A model generated the notes under the pieces. It saw only the letters and a program-made list of their open reading frames with translations, searched no databases and was not told the origin of the DNA. The position numbers and the translations under genes were made by a program. Shown one piece after another: positions 8,833 through 16,532 of a stretch of DNA of 64,000 nucleotides. This DNA comes from Acidimicrobiales bacterium (GTDB taxonomy: Bacteria; Actinomycetota; Acidimicrobiia; Acidimicrobiales; Acidimicrobilacustridaceae). The DNA is taken from NCBI GenBank assembly GCA_025456085.1, contig JALOLF010000012.1, positions 29,976 through 93,975 of the forward strand, in the 5' to 3' direction. Each line of letters starts with the position of its first letter. Position 1 is the first letter of the stretch.

Positions 8833-9324
8833 GTGCCGACCCGCTGGCGACGACCGATCCGGCGACAGGGCGACGGACGGTTCCGCATCGAGCTGACCGA
8901 GCCCGAGCGCGACCTGATCGCCTCGGCCGGGCAGCAGCTGCGCGAACTGCTGTTCACCGACTCGCCGGTCATCCGCCGACTGTTCCCCACCGCCTACACC
9001 GAGGACCCGCAAGCCGATCAGGCCTACCGCGACCGCCAGGGCATGGCACTGCTCGACGTCCGGTTCCGGTCCCTCGACGTCCTGGACGACACGATCCGGG
9101 CCGAGATCGTGACCGAGGAGCAGCTGACCGAGTGGATGCAGTCGATCAACGCGGTGCGGCTGGTGATCGGCACAGCCCTCGATGTCGACGAGCACGGGGA
9201 ACCGAGCGCAGCGGACCAGGACGAGCAACAGCAGCTCCTCGCCTACTACGAGATCCTCGGCATGCTGCTCATGCAGATCGTCCACGCCCTGCGCGACAGC
9301 CTCCCGCCCGGGTCCCGACGCTGA
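8833..9324 (+). CDS. DUF2017-family protein
   Basis: 163 aa, GTG start 3 bp after the clpS stop. It begins with a basic stretch (PTRWRRPIRRQGDGRFRIELTEPER), is largely helical, and contains a hydrophobic C-terminal helix (YYEILGMLLMQIVHALRD). Actinobacterial clpS genes are typically followed by a gene of this family; its molecular function is not known. The placement suggests a link with Clp-dependent proteolysis. The gene is followed 45 bp on by the end of the convergent zincin gene. Confidence 0.82.
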   Translation: MPTRWRRPIRRQGDGRFRIELTEPERDLIASAGQQLRELLFTDSPVIRRLFPTAYTEDPQADQAYRDRQGMALLDVRFRSLDVLDDTIRAEIVTEEQLTEWMQSINAVRLVIGTALDVDEHGEPSAADQDEQQQLLAYYEILGMLLMQIVHALRDSLPPGSRR

Positions 9325-9369
9325 GCCGGCCCGAGCGCGACCGCGCCGGAGCGACGCGCGGCCCGAACG

Positions 9370-11016
9370 TCACCGGCAGCTCGCGTCCGCCTCTGCGTAG
9401 AGCTGCTGCACCCGGTCCACGTCTGGCTCCTCGGCCGCCAGGTCCTCCATCGTGAGCTCGGCGGTGAAGGCCTCCGCCAGGCACCTCGCCTCGGCGTCGG
9501 AGAGCCCGGCGGTGAGCGCTCCCATCCACACGTAGAGACGAGCGGACGGGAGCTGCAGCGCCTCCTGGGCGCGACCCTCGACCTCGACGGAGGCATCGGG
9601 CCCGGGGTCGCACGCGTCCACGGTGACGACGTCGACACCGTTGGCGTCCCTGGCCCGCTCGAGGGCCACGCCGGGCAGACCCTCGGACCAGGACGTCAGG
9701 GCGTCCTGGAGTCGGTCGGTCGCCGTCGCCGTGTCGCCCGTGACGGCGAGCTGGACACACGGCACGCCGTCGCGCTCGTACAGGGCATACGAATCGCCAC
9801 CCCAGCCGTCGACGGCGGCGAGGGCGTCGTGCACGTCGATCCGCTCGGCCAGCACCAGATACCACGCCAGCGCACCCCACCCCCCCTCCTCCAGCACCTC
9901 GCCGTCGGGCGGCGACGGATCGACCTCCTCGGCGGCGTCGGCCTCCTCGTAGCGGCCGGGGTCGAGGAGCTGGTCCTCGTTCGCCGGTGGATCCCGCAAC
10001 ACGTCCCAGGCGGCGTCGGGACCGTCGCGCTCCTCGATGATGCCCACGAAGGGCGCACCCAGCAGATAGGGGGCCGAGAACTGGGCGACGAGCACGTCGG
10101 GCACGCCCTCGGTGTCGACCTCCTCGACCTGGGCGGCGAGCTCCTCGTCGTAGGCGGCGCGCTCGTCGTCGTCCAGCTGCTCGATCCAGGCCTGCTCCAC
10201 CACCGAGGCGTGACCCTCGACGACCGCCCGGAACGCGCTCGCCTCCTCGTCGGACTCCAGGTCGTCGAGGCGGCCCAGATCCACGACCTGGTCCTGCAGG
10301 GCGTGGGTGAGCTCGTGGACCAGCGTGACCTCGACCGGCTGGGTCAGCTCCGTGCCCCGCACCCGGATGCGCCGGTCCTCGGCGTCGTAGTAGGCCGCGG
10401 TCGACTCACCCAGCACGGTCTCCGAGTCGGCCAGCAGGTCCACGTCACCCTCCACCACGCCCAGCGCCCGCAGGATCCCCTCGTAGCGGTCCGCGTCGGC
10501 ACGGTCCTCGGCGCTGGGCTCGGGCTCCTCGGCGCCCGTGATGTCGGCGACGAACGCTTCCTCGGTGAGGAACTCGACGTCCACCGGGTGCTCGAAGCGC
10601 TCGCCGGTCGTGCGCTCCACGAAGGCGACGTACTCCTCGACCCGAGGATCCCACTGATCGGGGTAGGGATCGGGAGCGGGCACCACGAGCACGAGGATGC
10701 CCAGGCCCACGAGGAAGGCGACCACCGCCGCGAGCACCGCCGTGCCGATGACGCGGTTCTTCGAACGCTCCACCGTCGGCGGCCACGGCGCGCCCGGTGA
10801 CCGGGCTCCCGGATCACCCCACGGCGGCGGAGTCGTCCCGGCGGGAGGGGGCGGTGGGCCACCCGGGTAGGTGGGGCCCGGCTCCGGGGTCATCCCCGGC
10901 GGGACGGTCCATCCCCCGGGCGGCGCCATCGGTGGAGCCGGGGGCTGCGGCCACGGCCGGTCGGGACGTGGAGGGGGGTCGGCATCGGGGGGAGCCACGC
11001 ATCGCCATGGTGCCAC
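9370..11016 (-). CDS. Membrane-anchored zincin-like protein with proline-rich N-terminus
   Basis: 548 aa. Residues 1-80 are rich in proline and look cytoplasmic and disordered; residues about 88-113 form one membrane segment; the rest is extracytoplasmic and acidic. HELTH at 234-238 is a HExxH zinc-peptidase motif, and AVVEGHAS with Glu267 is a good candidate third ligand. An N-terminal Pro-rich tail plus TM plus zincin occurs in several unassigned actinobacterial proteins. Substrate is unknown; the chance that it is an inactive relative is small because the HExxH is intact. It faces the clpS/DUF2017 pair and is divergent from the tRNA cluster. Confidence 0.8.
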   Translation of the reverse strand: MAPWRCVAPPDADPPPRPDRPWPQPPAPPMAPPGGWTVPPGMTPEPGPTYPGGPPPPPAGTTPPPWGDPGARSPGAPWPPTVERSKNRVIGTAVLAAVVAFLVGLGILVLVVPAPDPYPDQWDPRVEEYVAFVERTTGERFEHPVDVEFLTEEAFVADITGAEEPEPSAEDRADADRYEGILRALGVVEGDVDLLADSETVLGESTAAYYDAEDRRIRVRGTELTQPVEVTLVHELTHALQDQVVDLGRLDDLESDEEASAFRAVVEGHASVVEQAWIEQLDDDERAAYDEELAAQVEEVDTEGVPDVLVAQFSAPYLLGAPFVGIIEERDGPDAAWDVLRDPPANEDQLLDPGRYEEADAAEEVDPSPPDGEVLEEGGWGALAWYLVLAERIDVHDALAAVDGWGGDSYALYERDGVPCVQLAVTGDTATATDRLQDALTSWSEGLPGVALERARDANGVDVVTVDACDPGPDASVEVEGRAQEALQLPSARLYVWMGALTAGLSDAEARCLAEAFTAELTMEDLAAEEPDVDRVQQLYAEADASCR

Positions 11017-11094
11017 GGAGGCGCGGCGCCAGACCGACGCGGTGCTCGGCCGGGCGAGGCGAGCAGACGTCCGGGGTGCGGCGGACGATCCGAG

Positions 11095-11122
11095 TTGAGC
11101 GCCCCGTTGGGCCTGCTATGGT
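11095..11122 (+). promoter_or_regulatory. Promoter of the tRNA-Glu/Asp/Phe cluster
   Basis: TTGAGC (11095-11100) and TATGGT (11117-11122) with 16 bp between, about 22 bp before tRNA-Glu. A good sigma-70-type match, as expected for a stable RNA gene. Confidence 0.6.
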
Positions 11123-11144
11123 GACCGGCGCCCTCAGGGTAAGA

Positions 11145-11217
11145 GCCCCCATCGTCCAGTGGCCTAGGACGCCGCCCTTTCAAGGCGGTAACACGGGTTC
11201 GAATCCCGTTGGGGGTG
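11145..11217 (+). tRNA. tRNA-Glu (UUC)
   Basis: Cloverleaf with acceptor GCCCCCA/TGGGGGT, anticodon loop CTTTCAA giving anticodon TTC, and T-arm ACGGGTTCGAATCCCGT. Discriminator is G; CCA is not encoded. Confidence 0.95.
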
Positions 11218-11243
11218 CGGCCTCGAGCCACATAGCGAGTCGA

Positions 11244-11318
11244 GGTCCCGTGGTGCAGTTTGGAGTGCACGCCGGCCTGTCAAGCCGGAGGTCGCGGGTT
11301 CAAATCCCGTCGGGACCG
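11244..11318 (+). tRNA. tRNA-Asp (GUC)
   Basis: Acceptor GGTCCCG/CGGGACC, anticodon stem GCCGG/CCGG-C with loop CTGTCAA giving GTC, T-arm CGCGGGTTCAAATCCCG. Discriminator G, no encoded CCA. Follows tRNA-Glu by 26 bp. Confidence 0.95.
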
Positions 11319-11370
11319 CCCTCGCCGCTCAGCGGCGACATCCTCCCCCACGTCGGTGGGGGTGGAACCT

Positions 11371-11446
11371 GGTCGGGTAGCTCAGTTGGCAGAGCGTCCG
11401 CCTGAAAAGCGGAAGGTCACCGGATCGACGCCGGTCCCGACCACCA
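11371..11446 (+). tRNA. tRNA-Phe (GAA)
   Basis: Acceptor GGTCGGG/CCCGACC, D-arm AGCTCAGTTGGCAGAGC, anticodon loop CTGAAAA giving GAA. Discriminator A with encoded CCA (11444-11446). Last tRNA of the cluster, closed by a strong terminator. Confidence 0.95.
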
Positions 11447-11457
11447 CACGAACCACC

Positions 11458-11496
11458 AGGTCAGACCGGGTTTCCGGTCTGACCTGCGGTCGTTTT
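11458..11496 (+). terminator. Intrinsic terminator after tRNA-Phe
   Basis: Perfect 12-bp stem AGGTCAGACCGG/CCGGTCTGACCT with a GTTT loop, then a short tail ending in TTTT at 11493-11496. Confidence 0.8.
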
Positions 11497-11550
11497 CCGG
11501 CGCGGGATCCGACCGTCGTGCAGCGCTGGCGGGCGTCACCCCAGCCCCTC

Positions 11551-11577
11551 CGTCGGGGTCGAGCCTCGACCCCGACG
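11551..11577. repeat. 27-bp inverted repeat between tRNA cluster and lipoprotein gene
   Basis: Two 13-base arms (CGTCGGGGTCGAG and its complement) around a single C. No T-run on either side. It lies 167 bp past the stop of the minus-strand lipoprotein gene and may act as its terminator or as a cruciform; nothing else is seen in 11500-11743. Confidence 0.5.
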
Positions 11578-11743
11578 ATCCCTGCGTGGTCCCGCCCCGG
11601 GTTCCGGCAACGCGAGCAGCTGTCGGAATCCGACAGCCCCACGCCGAACCAACCCGCCCCCGACCAGCAGCGCGAGTGGTCGGGCGAGGCACCAGGCCCC
11701 GCCCGACCACGACACCCGCGGACGTCACCGCCGCAGCAGGTGT

Positions 11744-12820
11744 TCACTCCGTCCACTCGCACGACCAGGTGCCCTTGGGGCCGCCCTCGGCCTCGAAGGT
11801 GCCGCCCGTGCCGTCGGCATCGACGGTCATCGTCCCCTCGTAGTTGGTGGTGGTGGCCACATCGGACTGGCCCAGGCCGACGCCGATCACCACGGGAGCC
11901 GTCTCGCCGACGTCGATGCCCTCCTCGACCGTGAGGTTGAACACACCCACCGGAGTAGGTGGATCGGTTGCCGGCGGGGCGTTGAAGGCCAACACGAAGA
12001 TGGCGCTGCCGGGCTGCGAGCAGTTGGCGAAGCCGGCCAGGCCCACCATGTCGAGGCTGTCGAGCGTCGTCGTACCGGCCATCTCGGCGGGCTCCTCGAT
12101 GGTCACCTCGAAGTCCACCAGCGTGCCGGGTACGGCGTCGCCGTCGTCGGACGCCCCCTCCTCGCCGTCGGTCGAGCCGCCCTCCATGGCGGTGAACGGC
12201 ACCAGCACACGCTCGAGGTACTCGGCCAGCTCGACGGCCCCAGCGCGGGGATCGTCGGTGTCTGCGACCGTCAGGTTGACGTACCAGTCGTTGATGACGG
12301 CGTCGAGGGTGGCGTTCTCACCGGTCTCACCCTCCACCACCTTGATGACCGCCTGGTCACCGAGGTCGAGCTCCTCGACGCCCTCGGACACCTCGAGGTA
12401 CTGCATGACGCCGTCGTAGGCCTCCTGGCCGGGGCGCTCGGTCTCCAGCCGGTAGGACATGTACGGTCCCGACGAGGCCGACCAGTCGCAGCCGATCTCG
12501 TAGGTCTGCAGGTTCGGCGACGGGAACTCGACCGGCTCACCGAGCACGTCCTCGATCGTGGAGGAGGGGAAGATCGTGCACGGGTCGTCGAGCGCCCGTG
12601 GGTCGACCTCGCCCGAGGCCTCGTCGCCGCCGCCTCCCCCGCCGCCGTCGCTGGACGCGTCGCCGTCGGTGGCCGCAGACTCGTCGGTGGCGACGTCGCC
12701 GTCGTCATCCCCGGAGCAGCCGGCGAGAGCCAGGGCGAGCACGACGAGGACGGCGGCGGTGCGGGCTCGATGCGAGCGCGCACCGGGAACGGGTTGCGAC
12801 ATCGGGCGTATCAGGGACAT
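11744..12820 (-). CDS. Secreted lipoprotein, unknown function
   Basis: 358 aa. A basic start and hydrophobic stretch lead to a lipobox LALAGC with Cys35, then an acidic low-complexity linker rich in Asp, Gly and Ser. Two similar-sized halves follow: the first has DDPCTIFPSSTIEDVLGEPV and IGCDWSAS, resembling the DUF3558 type of actinobacterial lipoproteins; the second ends in TWSCEWTE with paired cysteines. The ATG at 12820 shares one base with the stop of the small upstream gene (TGATG), which fixes the start and implies coupling. Probably attached to the outer face of the membrane. No enzymatic motif seen. Confidence 0.82.
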   Translation of the reverse strand: MSLIRPMSQPVPGARSHRARTAAVLVVLALALAGCSGDDDGDVATDESAATDGDASSDGGGGGGGDEASGEVDPRALDDPCTIFPSSTIEDVLGEPVEFPSPNLQTYEIGCDWSASSGPYMSYRLETERPGQEAYDGVMQYLEVSEGVEELDLGDQAVIKVVEGETGENATLDAVINDWYVNLTVADTDDPRAGAVELAEYLERVLVPFTAMEGGSTDGEEGASDDGDAVPGTLVDFEVTIEEPAEMAGTTTLDSLDMVGLAGFANCSQPGSAIFVLAFNAPPATDPPTPVGVFNLTVEEGIDVGETAPVVIGVGLGQSDVATTTNYEGTMTVDADGTGGTFEAEGGPKGTWSCEWTE

Positions 12821-13125
12821 CAGGGGTTCTCCTCGGGGGTGGGTGCCGCCCATGGCGACAGCGGGTCCGCCTCATCGGCGGGTAGGGCGAAGAGCTGATC
12901 GAGACGAAGGCCGTCCTGTCGTCGCAGCCGGCGATCCAGACGGGCGAGCTCGTCGTCGGTCAACTCCCACTCGGCCAGCACCGACGCAGGCTCCAGCTGC
13001 AGGCGCTGGGCCAGATCGGGATCACCGGCCAGCGCGTCCAGCAACGCAGCGAGATCGGCGCGAGATGCAGGCACGGGTGCAACAGACCACACGACGGCGT
13101 ACCGGTGCATGAGTGGCGGCCACAC
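12820..13125 (-). CDS. Small protein with LigA-like / leader-like helical region
   Basis: 101 aa (96 if the ATG at 13110 is used). The segment DLAALLDALAGDPDLAQRL followed by EPASVLAEWELTDDELARL has the pattern of the small LigA-type helical domain (DPExxLxxxxLTxEExxxL), which is also found in Nif11/NHLP-like peptide leaders. The C-terminus is acidic and proline-rich. It lies 18 bp after the LAL regulator stop and overlaps the lipoprotein start by one base. Whether it is a precursor peptide, a partner protein or something else cannot be decided from sequence alone. Confidence 0.7.
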   Translation of the reverse strand: MWPPLMHRYAVVWSVAPVPASRADLAALLDALAGDPDLAQRLQLEPASVLAEWELTDDELARLDRRLRRQDGLRLDQLFALPADEADPLSPWAAPTPEENP

Positions 13126-13143
13126 AACGCGACGACGGGATAC

Positions 13144-15789
13144 TCAGCCGTCCACGGCCCCCAGCACACCGGCGAGGTCGGCGCGTGATCCGACGCCCAG
13201 CTTGATGAACACCCGGTAGAGGTGGTTCTCGACGGTGCGCTCCGAGACCACCAGCAGCGTGGCGATGTCCCGGTTGGAGCGACCGGCGGCAGCCAGCTCC
13301 GCGACCTGTCGCTCCCGCGGCGACAGGGGTCCCTGGCCGTGTCGTGACGCCAACGGCGGCGTGCTGGCCGCCGGCAGGCTCTCCAGCAGCGCACCCGTGC
13401 GCCCCTCGTTTCGAAGCGCCGCTCGTCGCTGGCCCGCACCGCGCCGCAACCGGGCGGCACGAGCGTGGGACTCGGCCGCGAAGAGTGCCGCGCCCATCGC
13501 CTCGAAGCCGTCCGCGACGGCGTCGAAGGCGGCCGGGTCCCGCGCCAGGCCTGCCCGCACATAGGCCACACGGGCGGCAGACAACGGCGACCGCTCGCCC
13601 GGGAGCGCGTCCACCACGACGGCGGCCAGGTCGTCGAGGCCCAGGCGGGCGAGGTCGTGGGCGATCCACGACGCGAACGCCCAGGCACCCCGCACGCGGG
13701 CCAGTTCCGAGGCCTCGGCACCGAGGGAACGGGCCCGGGCCTGGTCGTGCTCGGCCATCGCCACCCAGGCACCGGCGAGACGCTGCAACGGCTCGAACAG
13801 CTCGAAGCACTCCGCCGGGTAGGCAGCCATGCGCGCCAGCGCCGCCCGAGCGGTGGCGGTCTCGCCGAGACCGGCCGCGGCGAGGGCCACGCCGGTGCCA
13901 CACCAGCGTGCCGGCCCGCGCAGTCCGCACTCCATCCACAACAGCTCGGCTTCGAGCAGGCGCCGCAGGGCCAGATCGAGATCACCCGCCACCAGCGCGC
14001 TCGACCCTCGCAGCACGGCACCCCACGCCCGCGCCTGACGGTCGGGGCGGGACCGGGCCGCGCCGTCGACCAGCTCCGCGAGCGAGACGGCCTCGGCCAG
14101 CCGGCCGTCGTAGAGCAACCCGAGCTGCAACCCGACGACGTGCAGGTCGACGTCGCCGAGCAGATCCGCGCGCTCGTCCTGGAGGGCGCGGTGCAGCTCG
14201 CCGGCGATCTCGGCCGCCTCGGCGCCCCGGTCGGCATAGGCGAGGGACTGGGCCAGGGCCAGCCCGGCGATGAAGCGCACCCACGCCCGCCGGTGTCCCA
14301 CGTACCGCCGGCCCACGACCTCGGCTTCGGTGATGCGCCCGTCGAGCACCGCGAACACGCCGAGCTGCGCCTGCAGCAGCGCACCTTCGTCGCCCGTCCC
14401 GTCGAGCCCGGCATGCAGCGCAGCCAGCGCGCGCCCGCGGTCCTGGTCCCCCCACCAGTGCTCCTCGGCCACCCGCAGGTCCATGGCCGCCCGCTCCCAG
14501 GGGTCCTCGACCAGGGGCCTGAACCGTTGAACGAGCTCGATGGCCTCGGCGTGCGCGCCGCGCTGACCCAGGCACCACGCGGCCACGAGGGCGGACCGGG
14601 CGTCGGGACGGGCCTCGCAGGCAGCGAGCGCGAGACGTGCGCCCAACCCGGTGTCGCCGAGCTCCGTGGCCGTCGTCGCCGCTGCGAGCAGCTCGTCGGC
14701 CGGTGGGGTCACGCCGCCGTTGAGGTACCAGGCGGCCATCTGGACGCGGGCCTCACCGCGCTCGGGGAGGGTCCCGTCGGCGAGCGCCCCCTGTGTCGCC
14801 TCGGCCAGGGAACGACACAGCCGCAGCGAGCCGAGGGCGGGGAGGCGGGCGCGCAACAGCTCGCGCACCAACGGGTGGCCGACGTCGACCACGGTGCGAC
14901 CGGCGACGCGACGTACCCGGAGGTGCGCGCCGCGCTCCAGGCGCTCGAGGCGCGCCGGGGTCACGAGTCGGCCGAGCACGGCGAGATCCAACTCGCCGGC
15001 GACGGCGACCAGCTCGACCGCATCGAGCTCGTCGCCCGGCAGACTGAGCAGCCGCGCGAGCACCACGTCCTCGAGCACGGGCGTGACCGTCAGCTCGCCC
15101 CGCAGGCGCCACAGACCGGCCTCCTCCACCAGGGCCCCGGTCGCCAGGGCCCCTTCCACGATCTCGCGCAGGTAGAGCGGGTTGCCGTGCGCCACCCCCA
15201 CGATGCGATCCGCCGAGTGCGGCTCGAGGCGGCCGCCCAGCCGGGCCGCCACCGCGCGCCGGGCGGCAGCGTCGTCGAGCGGGCCGGGCGTCAGGATGGT
15301 CGTGTGGCCGTCGGCGAGCACCGCCGCGACGGCGTCGGGCAGCTCGACCCCGGTGCGGGCCAGCAGGAGCAACCGCAGCGACGAACCGCCCACCGGCGGT
15401 CGATGCACGGCGAGCTGCTGCACCAGGCCGGCCGAGGTCGGGTCGAGGTTGTGGGCGTCGTCGACCACCAGCACCGACGACGCCGCGTCGCGCGGGGTGC
15501 CGGTGGGCGCCGCCAGCGCGTCGAGGACCGCAGCCAGCGGGTCGTCGAGGCGGCCGTCGAGCAGACCGAGGAACGGGGCCAGCCGGAACGACACGTCGCC
15601 GGGTGTGGCGACCACCCGGCGCACGGCGCCGCCACGGGCGACCAGCGCGTCGGCCACCGCTTCGGCGAGTCGGGTCTTGCCCAGGCCGGCCACGCCCAGG
15701 ATGGCGACGTGGTGGTCCCCGTCGAGGGCTCGCACCGTGGCGTCGAGGTCCGCCTGGCGCCCTTCCAGGGGCCACCCACCGGTCGTCAC
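13144..15789 (-). CDS. LAL-type LuxR-family transcriptional regulator
   Basis: 881 aa, the usual size of large ATP-binding LuxR regulators. Walker A GVAGLGKT at 32-39, Walker B SVLVVDDAHN near 105-113, a long helical TPR-like middle part with many Ala-Leu repeats, and a C-terminal LuxR helix-turn-helix (LSPRERQVAELAAAGRSN then IATLLVVSERTVENHLYRV). Proteins of this type sense a ligand through the ATPase/TPR part and activate nearby operons. Start is the GTG at 15789, supported by TACCGT 7 nt upstream. It lies between the HD protein (43 bp upstream) and the small LigA-like gene, so it is the likely regulator of this run of genes. Confidence 0.92.
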   Translation of the reverse strand: MTTGGWPLEGRQADLDATVRALDGDHHVAILGVAGLGKTRLAEAVADALVARGGAVRRVVATPGDVSFRLAPFLGLLDGRLDDPLAAVLDALAAPTGTPRDAASSVLVVDDAHNLDPTSAGLVQQLAVHRPPVGGSSLRLLLLARTGVELPDAVAAVLADGHTTILTPGPLDDAAARRAVAARLGGRLEPHSADRIVGVAHGNPLYLREIVEGALATGALVEEAGLWRLRGELTVTPVLEDVVLARLLSLPGDELDAVELVAVAGELDLAVLGRLVTPARLERLERGAHLRVRRVAGRTVVDVGHPLVRELLRARLPALGSLRLCRSLAEATQGALADGTLPERGEARVQMAAWYLNGGVTPPADELLAAATTATELGDTGLGARLALAACEARPDARSALVAAWCLGQRGAHAEAIELVQRFRPLVEDPWERAAMDLRVAEEHWWGDQDRGRALAALHAGLDGTGDEGALLQAQLGVFAVLDGRITEAEVVGRRYVGHRRAWVRFIAGLALAQSLAYADRGAEAAEIAGELHRALQDERADLLGDVDLHVVGLQLGLLYDGRLAEAVSLAELVDGAARSRPDRQARAWGAVLRGSSALVAGDLDLALRRLLEAELLWMECGLRGPARWCGTGVALAAAGLGETATARAALARMAAYPAECFELFEPLQRLAGAWVAMAEHDQARARSLGAEASELARVRGAWAFASWIAHDLARLGLDDLAAVVVDALPGERSPLSAARVAYVRAGLARDPAAFDAVADGFEAMGAALFAAESHARAARLRRGAGQRRAALRNEGRTGALLESLPAASTPPLASRHGQGPLSPRERQVAELAAAGRSNRDIATLLVVSERTVENHLYRVFIKLGVGSRADLAGVLGAVDG

Positions 15790-15796
15790 GGCGCAG

Positions 15797-15802
15797 ACGG
15801 TA
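15797..15802 (-). promoter_or_regulatory. Candidate -10 box of the LAL regulator gene (leaderless)
   Basis: TACCGT on minus, 7 nt before the GTG at 15789. Confidence 0.4.
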
Positions 15803-15832
15803 CCGTCCCCCGGCGCCAGCCCGCGCCGCCGG

Positions 15833-16444
15833 TCAGGCCGGTGGCGTCCAGGTCTTGGCCAGCACCCTGCGCACCAGGGGCTCGAAGGTGCTCATGGGCT
15901 CGCTGTCGTAGTCGGGGTCGAAGCTGACCTCGTCGTAGAGGGCACAGAACTCGGCCGTGCGGTCGAAGTACGGGCTCGAGCGGTACGCCTCCCGCGCATC
16001 GGGGTCGATGCCCAGGTGCGTGCCGTAGAAGTACACCTGGAACACGGGGTGGTGCTCCAACATCCAGTGGTTCGCCTCGGACACGAACGGCCTCAGGACG
16101 GCCGCGATGACCTCGCCGTGGTTGAACGGCCCGAGGCTCTCACCCACATCGTGGAGCAGCGCACAGACCACGTACTCCTCGTCCCTGCCGTCTCGCAGGG
16201 CCCGGGTCGCCGTCTGCAGGCTGTGCTCCAGCCGGTCGACGGGGTAGGCCTCGTCGGCCGACAGGTCCGTCAGCAGCCCCATGAGGAGATCGGGCAGCTT
16301 GCGGATGTTCTCCTCGTGCACACGTGCGAGCACCGCGAAGTCGGCGTCGGTCCCCTCGTCCATGCGCCGGAAGTGCATCTTGTCGGCGTCACCCGCCGCC
16401 CCCGTCGGGTCGCCCGCTCCGGCCGTCTCCGCCTCTGGTGCCAT
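15833..16444 (-). CDS. HD-domain protein, possible PhnZ-like diiron oxygenase or phosphohydrolase
   Basis: 203 aa from the ATG at 16444. It has the HD-type metal ligands in order: His74 (RLEHSLQ), His98-Asp99 (CALLHDVGES), His109 (FNHGE) and His131-His132 (LEHHPVF). The HSLQTATRA and LLHDVG spacing is close to that of PhnZ and related mixed-valence diiron oxygenases, though simple HD phosphohydrolases share much of it. A 22-residue tail before MHFRRMDEG may mean the true start is the ATG at residue 23. It follows the P450 gene by 88 bp on the same strand and a TACCGT box lies 8 nt before the start. Confidence 0.85.
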   Translation of the reverse strand: MAPEAETAGAGDPTGAAGDADKMHFRRMDEGTDADFAVLARVHEENIRKLPDLLMGLLTDLSADEAYPVDRLEHSLQTATRALRDGRDEEYVVCALLHDVGESLGPFNHGEVIAAVLRPFVSEANHWMLEHHPVFQVYFYGTHLGIDPDAREAYRSSPYFDRTAEFCALYDEVSFDPDYDSEPMSTFEPLVRRVLAKTWTPPA

Positions 16445-16452
16445 GGCCGCCG

Positions 16453-16458
16453 ACGGTA
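16453..16458 (-). promoter_or_regulatory. Candidate -10 box of the HD-domain gene
   Basis: TACCGT on minus, 8 nt before the ATG at 16444; the same hexamer stands before the LAL gene. Confidence 0.35.
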
Positions 16459-16532
16459 GCCGCGGGACGGTCCGCTCGGCGCCGCCCCGCAGGCGGCGCC
16501 GGCGCAGCGCCGTGGACCGCCATGTCGCAGGC

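Noticed and set aside
13465..15927. 820-codon open frame on plus opposite the LAL regulator
   Set aside because: Shadow frame; the minus strand has a complete, motif-bearing regulator.
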